Assembly: GCF_001039355.2 (NCBI RefSeq)
Contig: NW_019775620.1
Span: forward strand, 1 to 62,000
Direction: 5' to 3'
Source of the DNA: Lingula anatina
Taxonomy: Eukaryota > Brachiopoda > Lingulata > Lingulida > Lingulidae
Length of the DNA: 62,000 nucleotides
Numbering within the stretch: the stretch's first letter is position 1; the number at the start of each line of letters is the position of its first letter. The notes under the pieces were generated by a model that did not search any database, had not been told where the DNA came from, and was given only the letters and a program-made list of their open reading frames with translations. Made by a program: the position numbers and the translations under genes. Of the stretch, positions 1-9,187 are shown piece by piece.

Positions 1-58
1 TATATATATATGCGCTTATGTACACGATGTTGTTTACCTAACTTTATCCGAGTTTTAC

Positions 59-3000
59 CTGTAATGCCTGTTTCTGCCAATCCTCCACGTTTCTCTTTGT
101 TCATACACTCCTCGTGCTTCATCCAAATTTCCAATATGTCCTCTGCCTTTTTCTTGATCATTGAACGGATCTGTAAATCATATAAATGATATCTAATCAA
201 TATTTTCACAGATTTGGGGGCATAAATATGATACCACAGCGAAAACCGTCATTTCTTGTCAAAATTGACATAGAACACTAGAAACAATTGATCTAACTAA
301 TAAACATCTCCGCATTTACATAAATACGTAAATTAACTCGAAACGCCAAAAAGTTCCAATTAGAATATTTTGCTTTATAGGCGAACATTTTTAATCTGGA
401 ATCTATCCTGTAACCCCCATTGAACTAGAAAGCTTTCCAGTGAAACTGGTAAAGTGTTGTCACAATGAAGCGTTCTGTCCGCGTGACCAACGCCGCAGAC
501 GATGTCTGAAACCAACTGATTCCCATTGGGAGTGCAGCAGACGAAAGCTCGGATTGTGCAGGACAACGCCTTGCTTTTGATGCCGACTAAAAATGAATAA
601 TGTGCACTTATAGTTTTTGTTTCATACATCTAAAAGGAGAAACGATAATGCTCATTAAGCGTTTGTGTGATCCTGTTATGAGTAAAACGATGTGATAAAT
701 ATTTTAGATATACATGAAATTGGAAATCGCAACCATAATAAAAACTCATTATGGATATATTTTTAGAAATGGATAGTTTAAGAAATGCTAGTATTTTGCT
801 ATTTCCTATAGCGAAACGTACCTGCCTGTTCCTCGTAGTCAAGATGAGGGACTGGTAAAGGTTTAAGGGTCTCACAAAATGCCTCAACAATGATACTCTC
901 CCCATCTTCCAGAACAGCCAGACCTTGACATACGGCACTGTAGACGCCAGCTTGGTCATGGGCAGAATGGTAGGTCACTCTTCGTGATGCACTAGTGCCT
1001 ACCTTGGCAACTACCTAGACAATAAAAGTTAATTTGTGAGTATTGTATTTATGAACGCCCGACATGCACATGCATATAAAACGTAGAAAAGGTTGGGATC
1101 GTGGCACGGTCAAGTAGGAAATGTGGGTAACTGAATGTCAAAGTTTATGATCGTCGATAATTGAGCTTCGAGGAAATATATCTATTTTTGCCCTCTTTCC
1201 CTCTTTCTCTGTCTCGCTCTCTCTCTTTCTTTCTCTAGATTTCTCCCACAAACAGAGAAAGAAAAATATCCTATGATTGAGAAGAAAGAGAATTTTGTAA
1301 AGAAAATTCACTGCCTATTCTCTTTTTTGTTTATTTTGAGAGAGAGAGAGAGAAAGAGAAAGAGACAGAGTGAGGAGACTGGCTTATTATTAATATAAAC
1401 CTTTTCCATCCCTTTTCCAAGCAGAGAACTTATAAATGCAGCCAGTTCCTTTTTGATCTTTTCTTTTCCGTCTTCTTTATTTTCAATAGCGACCACGTAA
1501 ATATTGCTTCTCTCCTGGTTATAAGGCATTCGTAATCTGTACAAAAATGCCAGCGTATCGGGATAGGCAACACCAGCGTCCGCTACTAGAATACGAGTGA
1601 GAATTCGATCATCCAAACACTTCATCAAATCTTGCGTGGCTCCCAGTGGGCAATCTAAATCTTTTTCAAAATCCACAATGTTACTGTGCATGCATAGATT
1701 TGTTTTCTCATCATCTGAAAACAGATATGCATTTCATTTCATTTTTTGCTAGAAAAATTTAATCCAGTAAAGGAAGGGTTAGGTATTTACGGGTTTAGAA
1801 ATGCACATAATTATATAATTTATCGTATAAAATTGTAGAAATAAATAGAGAGATATCTAGTAAAAAAATACAAATAAATAATAAGATACTTAGAACAATT
1901 AATTAATAAGAAGTGTGGTTAGATAAAAAATGAATTAGAGATTGCAAGGTTTGAAAAATATATGTGAAAAACATATAATCGAACAGAGAGCTGAATGAAT
2001 AAATACACGATGACAGCTTTTGTCACATGATGTAATATTTAAAGGGATAATAACTCTTCGTATGAGATCTATATTTCACAATAAAAACATTGTGAATAAC
2101 TCGTAGAAATATAATATATTCTGTTTTACCACAAAAACGGCAGTTATAGCTATTATTCTGATATCTGAGCTCGTCTTTAGACCACGAGACCTCCACTGAT
2201 GGCTATACTCTGTTAAAATCTCTTAAGAGATTTTAAAACCAAACTTTTTAGAAAAAAACCAGGGACTAACTTTGAATGTAAAAATGGATTCATTAACCAT
2301 TGGTAAGTATGGGAAAATTGTTGTTTACACCAGGAAAATTAATTTTTGGGCCGAAACAAAGAGTTATTATCCCTTTAACTTCTGGATATTATACCTGAAG
2401 CAAGGTTCATGAAGTAAGTGACACGACGAGGTGGAGTGAAGATGTCCAAAAATGTTCGACCACAAGAGTCAAATGTGACAGCCTTGTGTACTCGTAAGGT
2501 TTGCAGGTCTTCTTCATTGGTGGGTTCTTTCCGAAGCCATGTTAAAGAGGGTACCAGTAACATACCACCAGGACACTGCTTCCCACCCTCTAAACACAGG
2601 TTCAGACAGGTGAGAGGTCCCCCCAATACCACCATCGTGATGTCTTCATTCGTGAAATTAGGTCGCGGATTCTGTAAAAAATTGCACTAGGTTTGTCAGC
2701 CGCAATTTTAAAAAAATATAGGTTTGTTCATACATGCCTAATCCTCAATAAATATTTCGCATTATTTACAAAGAATAGCAAATGAGCTGTCCCCAAATTC
2801 AAGACTGTGTTTATTTTACATGCGATACGGACGGTGACATACCACAGGAACACACAACAAAATATACTCCGTACATATCTCTTCGTGAATAGATACCGAA
2901 CAGCAGATTGATTGCTTTTACCCTGTTATGACTGAAAGAAATAAACTACAAGGTTTTTCTCCCAGACGAATTCAGGATCTCCGCGGGGCACCCAACTCAC

Positions 3001-3301
3001 TGTCATGGAAGAGTATGATATTAGGATTGAAATATCAGATTTCAGACATTTGGTGCAAATGGAAAGTGCACCCATGTGCAGCAGTGTCACTTTTGGACGT
3101 GGATTGACGAAGAGGACCGCCTTTTGATAAGGTGTCGTGATGACATGGACCTCTGGATTTCCTTTTGGTATTTTCAGAATTTCGTCTTACCTGCATTCTC
3201 TCTACAGTTTCCGGCAAGTCGTAAAAACTCAGCCCTCGCTGCAAATCCTGCCAAAATAGACTTGTTTTGGTTTCTTCGATAGAGTACGCATCCATTTGTA
3301 C
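59..3301 (-). CDS. CARNS1-like: Copy 0: carnosine synthase 1-like ATP-grasp ligase, 3' part off window
   Basis: Six coding exons are visible, read right to left: 3301-3191, 2671-2395, 1714-1401, 1014-822, 586-387 and 170-59. Their lengths (111, 277, 314, 193, 200, 112 nt) equal those of copy A and all phases join without a stop. The last two exons, including the catalytic ATP-grasp half, lie left of the window. The visible part is the N-terminal half, which in CARNS1 relatives is a degenerate first ATP-grasp-like module. The family joins beta-alanine or GABA to L-histidine using ATP in the cytosol. The donor after 387 is AAT|GTTCGC rather than AAG|GTGAGT and is weak; copy D shares this. The intron between 2395 and 1714 carries a TTAA-flanked MITE. 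Exon 1 may be at 8569-8507. Function cannot be judged without the missing exons. Confidence 0.8.
2043..2374. mobile_element. TTAA-flanked MITE (piggyBac-type target site) in an intron of copy 0
   Basis: A 332-bp insertion is bounded by TTAA on both sides (2039-2042 and 2375-2378). Its ends are inverted: AGGGATAATAACTCTT on the left and its complement AAGAGTTATTATCCCT on the right. The same intron position in copies A (TTAA at 13419-13422), B (26354-26357) and D (39433-39436) has a single TTAA with matching flanks, so these are natural empty sites. There is no transposase frame, so it is non-autonomous. TTAA duplication is the hallmark of the piggyBac superfamily; the family assignment is inferred from that alone. 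A second copy is at 40437-40760. Confidence 0.85.
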
Positions 3302-3989
3302 CTTTTAATAGCATAAATATCCGTATCAATTTTCATTATATATTCATTGCACCATTTCTTACTTAGATATCATATTATTGTTCATGTCCCTTCTCAATTC
3401 ATGTGCTTCAACGCACCTGTTTTTTCCAAATGTCTCTTTCAATTATATGTTAAAACTGTTTGTTGAGTAGGGGATATGGGTAAATATAATGGCGAAAGTA
3501 ATGAAATGTAAAGCGAGGATAATTGTAAAGAAAGGATATTTCAGTCTTTTTTACAATAGTTCCCTTGGCTTTAAAGTTGCCTTTGAGCTTTTTTCCAGTA
3601 TATAAAAATTTTAAGATGTTCGCACAGTGTTGCTCCTAGCATGTTAACTTAGAACTTTACTGTCATTATATAATTATAACCGTTATATACATTCATTATA
3701 TTATATAACTGTGGATGAAGCGCTATATATCCATTTGCTACGGAGGTGAATTTTTATGACCTAGCTGTACCTGGTATACCAGCATTTTTCAAATCCTTGG
3801 AAGGACTGAGAACTCCATGGTATAGATACAGGATGTATGTAATGAATTTCTATACATTACCAAGTGCAACATACTGGTACCTTTATTCTAATAGCAAAAT
3901 ACAAGCAGTAACTACGGTTTTTATCACTCTTATTCTTCAAGTGTCATGTCTCAACGATCATGCATCAATCTCTACTTTATTCTATTTCA
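3302..3989. other. Spacer between copy 0 and LINE remnant; repeat-unit DNA
   Basis: No gene is seen. The sequence around 3420-3500 matches 17765-17850, and 3740-3920 matches 18545-18740, so this is ordinary flanking DNA of the tandem unit. The corresponding stretch beside copy A is interrupted by the 14427-17731 element, which makes this stretch the empty-site reference (near 3370-3390). Confidence 0.7.
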
Positions 3990-4620
3990 GTTCAACAGTT
4001 GTTGGACAGTCGTTGGTTTGTTGCAAGGTCATTAAGGCTGTCAATGTATGACGTTCTTTGCCTTCCCCTTCTTCTTCTTCTTCCTTCAATTTTCCCACAG
4101 AGAACCACAATTCTATGCCGTCTTTTCTGATGGTATGACCAAGAGATTTCATTTGTCTTTTTTCTGATTGTTTTCATCAGTGAGCGCTATACTCCTGCAA
4201 GTTGTAACAGTTCTACATTGGTTTCATTCTGTCCTACATAGTCTCAACAATCTTTTTATATGAACCATGTAGTTTCTAGTTTGTTCTCTGTGTTACTGAA
4301 GATATCCCAATGTTCACAATCATACAAGAGGAATGACCAGGCGTAGGATTTCAATGCCTTTACTTTTGTTTCAAGTAAATTGATCGTGTTCTTAGTCTTT
4401 GACTCATCTTATCAAATGTGTCTTTTGCCATTGCTGTACGTTTCTTTATTTCTGTGTCACATTTCGCATCTGATGGCAACATGAACCCGATATATTTAAA
4501 TTGGTATAGTTGTTTTAATTTTATATCTTTTCTAATTTGGCATTTAGGTATTTTTTCTTTGATACTACCACGTATTCAATTTTCTCGTTATATCCAGTCT
4601 CCTTTGCTCGTTTTTTGACA
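3990..4620 (-). mobile_element. Non-LTR retrotransposon fragment (C-terminal end of reverse transcriptase ORF)
   Basis: On the minus strand, broken frames read MKTIRKKTNEISWSYHQKR and RGRQRTSYIDSLNDLAT, the C-terminal tail common in endonuclease-reverse transcriptase LINEs. Further in (4350-4560) is the complement of the YLGFML-SDAKCDTEIKKR block. Frameshifts and stops are frequent, so it is dead. The same fragment occurs at 18785-19560 next to copy A, so the insertion predates duplication of the unit. Confidence 0.75.
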
Positions 4621-4696
4621 TTGTTTTAAGGATTCTCTTTAGCCGTTACTCAGAGTCTGCAATGAGTATCGTTCTCTGAAACCTATGATTTTTTTG

Positions 4697-4895
4697 GTTT
4701 TTGGCAAATTAGAAAAGATATAAAATTAAAACATCTATACCAATTTAAATATCTCGGGTTCATGTTGCCATCAGATGCGAAATGTGACACAGAAATAAAG
4801 AAATGTACAGCAATAGCAAAAGACACATTTGATAAGATGAGTCAATGACTAAGAACACGATCAATTTACTTGAAACAAAAGTAAGAGCATTGATA
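4697..4895 (+). mobile_element. Inverted second copy of the same LINE segment
   Basis: Plus-strand sequence here encodes the block containing YLGFMLPSDAKCDTEIKKC, followed by an in-frame stop. It is the reverse complement of 4350-4560, leaving a fold-back pair with a spacer of about 140 bp. No flanking duplications are recognisable. Confidence 0.7.
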
Positions 4896-4980
4896 TGCAC
4901 GTGAATATCCTGTGTGCGACGTCTCACACTGACCGTTTATAACTAGAGTCTTTTTTGTACATGTATTTTGTTTTGTTTTC

Positions 4981-5019
4981 GCCCCTGACGAGGCCTCAGG
5001 GCCGAAACGGCCGTAGGGC
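4981..5019 (+). ncRNA. Hammerhead-ribozyme-like motif, minimal type I
   Basis: The order of elements is that of a type I hammerhead: stem I strand GCCC (4981-4984), CTGACGA core (4985-4991), stem II GGCC-TCAG-GGCC (4992-5003), GAAA (5004-5007), a very short stem III CGG/CCG (5008-5013), T-A (5014-5015) giving a GUA cleavage site, then GGGC (5016-5019) closing stem I. All core positions fit the CUGANGA / GAAA / NUH consensus. Stem III has no loop, so a monomer could not fold well; minimal hammerheads with tiny stem III are known from Penelope-like elements and retrozymes and work as dimers. Activity is not shown. Confidence 0.6.
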
Positions 5020-5166
5020 ATTTTTTGATAAAATGGAGAGAAAAGTCTAATTTATTCGTATCCTTGATTTTCTATAGCAGTCACAGTCACAGTCACCTCA
5101 ACCTGTCTATCTATTACAGGGTACCGAGAACTGTCAACCTTTGTTAACTTCACTCCATCACATTTA

Positions 5167-5530
5167 CAGCGGCCCTTCCACAGCACGGTCTACTCTCAGC
5201 GGCCCTTCCACAGCACGGTCTACTCTCAGCGGCCCTTCCACAGCACGGGCTACTCTCAGCGGCCCTTCCACAGCAGCGGTCTACTCTCAGCGGCCCTTCC
5301 ACAGCACGGTCTACTCTCAGCGGCCCTTCCACAGCACGGGCTACTCTCAGCGGCCCTTCCACAGCACAGTCTACTCCCAGCGGCCCTTCCACAGCACGGT
5401 TTACTCTCAGCGGCCCTTCCACAGGACGGTCTACTCTCAGCGGTCCTCGGCAGCACAGTCTACTCTCAGCGGCCCTTCCACAGCACAGTCTACTCTCAGC
5501 GGCCGTTCCACAGCATGGGCTACTCTCAGC
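5167..5530. repeat. 30-bp minisatellite, about 12 units
   Basis: The tandem unit is near CAGCGGCCCTTCCACAGCAC followed by GGTCTACTCT. Because 30 is a multiple of three, several frames stay open on both strands, giving 10-residue periodic translations such as VYSQRPFHST. These are a by-product of the repeat. It is more GC-rich than its surroundings. No cas genes or unique spacers are present, so it is not a CRISPR. Confidence 0.95.
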
Positions 5531-5646
5531 ATTAACGGCATTAACTCCAATATTATAGCTTATGTGGAAATACAGAAAATGTACAGAGCTGCAGGTGGAT
5601 GGGAGTTAAGTCACATTTGAAATACCAGAGTTTGAAAAAAAATTTA

Positions 5647-5677
<31 letters not shown>

Positions 5678-6207
5678 TGTAACTGCAACACGTGGAGCAG
5701 TGATTAGTGCGAGTAGTCAGTGAGATGTGTTCGTGTCACGTGACACTCGGGTATATAGTTGAGATCCCGCCCTTACATTTTCAGTTTCAGCAACACGGGT
5801 CTCCGGGATCATATAGTTTTATGTTTTCATAAGTTTTCATAAGTTTTCATNTAGTGCTTGTCAATTCAATTTGATTTAAAACGCCACTAATATAATGTAT
5901 GTTTAAGTAATATTAATGTAAAAAAAATAGTTATTTTTTGGGGAGCCATGTAACTGCAACACGTGGAGCAGTGATTAGTGCGAGTAGTCAGTGAGATGTG
6001 TTCGTGTCACGTGACACTCGGGTATATAGTTGAGATCCCGCCCTTACATTTTCAGTTTCAGCAACACGGGTCTCCGGGATCATATAGTTTTATGTTTTCA
6101 TAAGTTTTCATTAGTTTTCATCAGTTTTCATCAGTTTATTCAGCGAAATACAATCTATTCAAACCAAGAACGCTTTTTGAGTTTTTAACGGTACGGTCAC
6201 GGCAACA
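5678..6207 (+). mobile_element. LTR retrotransposon collapsed around a 1-base N
   Basis: The 3' LTR is 5949-6207: it begins TGTAACTGCAACACG, ends CGGCAACA, and has a TATATA element about 65 bp in. A nearly identical copy of its first ~170 bp is at 5678-5850, followed by an N at 5851 and then 97 bp of unrelated sequence ending in a purine-rich TTTTGGGGAG run just before the second LTR, as a polypurine tract would be. I read this as 5' LTR, missing interior, 3' end of the interior, 3' LTR. Both outer edges sit in (TA)n tracts, so the target duplication cannot be read. No pol sequence is visible to assign a family. Confidence 0.7.
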
Positions 6208-6229
6208 ATATATATATATATATATATTT

Positions 6230-8500
6230 CAATAAAGCTGCTCCTCAAACTTTTAATCCAGATGCACTAACATGATATGAAAAATGCCATTAAGTTTGAG
6301 GATAATAAAGCATTATTATTCATCTGTAGCATAAATGTTGGCATTACACAATGGATCAACATTTACCTGCATAATTATCACTGATTATTAATTATGTGAC
6401 ACAAATAATTTAGACTTTCACAAACTGTATCTGGCAGAGAACTAAATTGATGGGAGTTCACAGGGAAATCTCGACATGTGTGTTTTACGTAATCTCATTT
6501 AATGGCCACATGAAACTTAATTAGGCAAGTGACTTAATGGCTCTGAACATATCTAGTGATTACCCAAGGGACAATTACAGACTGACCATCTGCTGACCAC
6601 CCAATGTTGCAATAAAGCACCAAATTTTATGTTTAAAAATTCATACAGAACTGCATTGTGACCAAACAGAAAGCAATCACACTGATTTTCTAACACAAGC
6701 TGCAGTGTTGCATATGCGCATATTTATTATTTATCATAAATATTTAAAAATATTTTAAGAGGGGAAAATATAAAAGAGAACGAGAAAGACAGCAAAGTTA
6801 ACCGTAGGCCTACAGGTGGCTGCACAACGCTGTTACCTTCCTTGTATTCACCCCTTTCAATCAATTATATAAATTTCGGGCAATGTTTTTATTCCCAATG
6901 ATTTACTTTTACTTTTTAACGATCTGTTTTCGAACTTATGGCATCTTGCTATACACAAGCTTGTGGATTATGGCACATCCTTGAAAATGTAAGTGAGCAT
7001 TTTGTCTTCTCTGCTGTTTTTAAGCCATCAATTCCACGAAAATATTAATTTTGCATGATAACTTCTCCTCCGTGTGCTTTCCGCAATTCAATTTCTCTCT
7101 CGAACTGCATTATCAGCAGTGAGAGACAATTTTAAAGGATTAAATGTGGAAGTACATGATGAAGATGAGAGTAGTCATGTCAACATGTCGGTACTCAATA
7201 CAGGATCTATATATGAAAAAAAAACTAAAATATTCCTACCTACCTTGCTATTCGAATTCACTAAAAGTAAAGAACATTGAAAACGCCTCCAGGGTCTTCA
7301 AAAAGTAATATGTCGCCCTCAACCTTAAGACTCTGACTTCCTACGCTGTGCCGATATTACTGATATATAAACACAGTGATGAGACTACCATTGTGAAAAA
7401 TGTCACGACTACATTGCGCGTGCGTTAAGGAACTGGGTTAAGCAGTCGGCTTTATGTGCTTTGAAGAGTGTAAATCCCTACAGAATATTACTTGAGGAGG
7501 GTTTTTTAAATTTAAATTATTAAAATAGGTGCATCGATATAGTTTTCTTAACTGCATGTTTCATATTATTTATTGACAATTATCCTTGAAATAATGGAAT
7601 TCAAAATAAGTCGAAGTTACAGAATGCTTGGGATTTGAAATATTCCTCATATGCAATACTTGCAATTTTAGGCTTATGCCTATGCCATTTTTAATGGTCT
7701 CGTACTGATTACGACTACGTCTCGGCCAATCGAGGAAGGGTATATACAACATTGGTCAAACAGGTTGTTCCACCCCCAGCTTCATGTGATTTTATTTATA
7801 AATGATCACATCACAGGAGTTAATTACTACGAATTAATCCCAGATACCATAACTAACATGATAAGTGGTACAGAAAATACAAACTAGCGGTTAAGATATC
7901 CATATTTAATTCCATTTATTCACATTTATTACATGTACCCCCTCAAATCCGATGTTCCACTGTCATTTCCACGGAGGTAAAGAAATACCCGTTAAATTGA
8001 AATGACACCACCAAATGTCACCAATGTACACCAAATTCACTATTTATAACAATCTTCACCTGTGATGTGATCATTTATAAATAAATGCACATAATACTGA
8101 AGGTGGGACAACCTTTTTGACCACTGTTGCATAGACTTCAATTTTAAACAACGTTTTCCGTGCTAGTTGTTAATCATTGTACGATTTCTACAGTTTGTGT
8201 CTAATTTCGTTCATTTTCCATTTAAATGCATTCAAACAAATCAGATCGGACGTTTTAATTTGTTTTATTTGAGACTTACTTGCAATTGTGAGGATAATTC
8301 ACCGTCTAGCCTAGTGATCTAACCTAAATTGACCTTCTTTAACCTCCTTGTTTTTTCATTTAAAAAATATTTGAATATCTGTGCAATCTTTCATAAAGTA
8401 CAACATGAAAGCAACCTAATAAAATGGCATTTACATTTAGCAGTGCACCGGTCACAGCTTATAATAGTTTTGCGATATATATAACAGTTCAATAAAGATT
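6230..8500. other. 3' spacer of repeat unit A, no coding gene seen
   Basis: This stretch aligns in order with 19670-21380 (downstream of B), 28100-28900 and 33600-34300 (downstream of C and D) and 42170-42500 (downstream of E). It is therefore part of the duplicated unit, not unique DNA. Short open frames are not conserved between copies. Confidence 0.65.
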
Positions 8501-8506
8501 AAATAC

Positions 8507-8569
8507 CTCTGTGTACCAATCTTTAAAAAACACTACCGCCCCTATGTTTGGATTACGTACTGCCTTCAT
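8507..8569 (-). other. Candidate first coding exon of copy 0
   Basis: On the minus strand, ATG at 8569 opens 21 codons (MKAVRNPNIGAVVFFKDWYT plus E) ending at a good donor GAG|GTATTT (8507/8506), phase 0. The listed first exon of copy 0 (3301) starts in phase 0 after an AG, so the two join in frame. The paralogue at 21447-21385 keeps 20 of 21 residues and the donor; decayed versions with intact donors (GAG|GTATGT, GAG|GTAAGC) are at about 30885 and 35202. Without this exon, translation could start at the Met three codons into the next exon. Expression is not shown. Confidence 0.5.
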
Positions 8570-8679
8570 TGCAACGTGTGTCAAAAGGATACCACTTCTT
8601 CTAGTATTACTTTTACTACATGTACTAAAACTTGAACTAGTACAACAACTACTGACAATAATGATCACCAGGGAAATAA

Positions 8680-8686
8680 TTATATA
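8680..8686 (-). promoter_or_regulatory. TATA-like element upstream of the candidate first exon
   Basis: The minus strand reads TATATAA about 110 bp upstream of the candidate ATG at 8569. The same element and flanks occur at 21558-21564 beside the copy A exon, and are missing from the decayed exons near 30900 and 35300. An RNA start about 25-30 bp downstream is inferred. Confidence 0.35.
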
Positions 8687-8800
8687 AAATGTTTTTGTTA
8701 TTTTTAATACACGCACTTATAGGTAATAGTAACATATATACTTTTCTAATTACTTTTCTAATTTAATGGTTATCGGTACTACACACTGTTTTCTTGACAG

Positions 8801-8874
8801 CTTTCATTCTCATTGCATTGTCATCTGTTTATAATAATGAAAATAAACAGATGACAATGCAATGAGAATGAAAG
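8801..8874. repeat. Perfect 32-bp inverted repeat, 10-nt loop
   Basis: Arms 8801-8832 and 8843-8874 are exact complements, with loop AATAATGAAA. The matching place in unit B (about 21828-21870) has only the right arm, so the left arm was created by local inverted duplication in unit A. Confidence 0.9.
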
Positions 8875-8988
8875 AAAGAAACGCTGGAGAGGCTTTACAA
8901 TAGTAGGGACCTAATAAGAGGAAAACAAAAGTTATTACACGGAAACCGATGCCCAAGTTCGGGGATTTTAATCACTGCACCTTTGTCA

Positions 8989-8991
<3 letters not shown>

Positions 8992-9028
<37 letters not shown>
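8992..9028. repeat. (GT)n/(GA)n compound microsatellite
   Basis: A GT run passes directly into a GA run in the 3' flank of copy A. A shorter GT run is at the equivalent place in unit B near 21977. Confidence 0.9.
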
Positions 9029-9029
<1 letters not shown>

Positions 9030-9187
9030 ATGAATGAATATGAAAATATCAACTAATTGTTAGGCATAAGAAATCCTTAGTTATTTTGCATTCAGGTGTC
9101 TTGTGATAACGTACGCCGCTTAATACATTCATGGTACTAAATATTTCACAACGCACTCAGTATTCTCTACAGCTGCTTCCTCGCCTT

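Noticed and set aside
5167-5530. Possible CRISPR array
   Set aside because: The whole unit repeats with no unique spacers, in a eukaryotic genome.
5141-5620. 159-codon plus-strand frame rich in Ser/Thr/Pro
   Set aside because: It is created by the 30-bp minisatellite; other frames on both strands are equally open.
8570-8716. Membrane-anchor-like N-terminus (hydrophobic YIIISLVIIIV) upstream of the 21-codon exon
   Set aside because: The frame has no ATG (begins at GTG after a stop) and the copy A version contains a stop; it overlaps the TATA-like promoter element.
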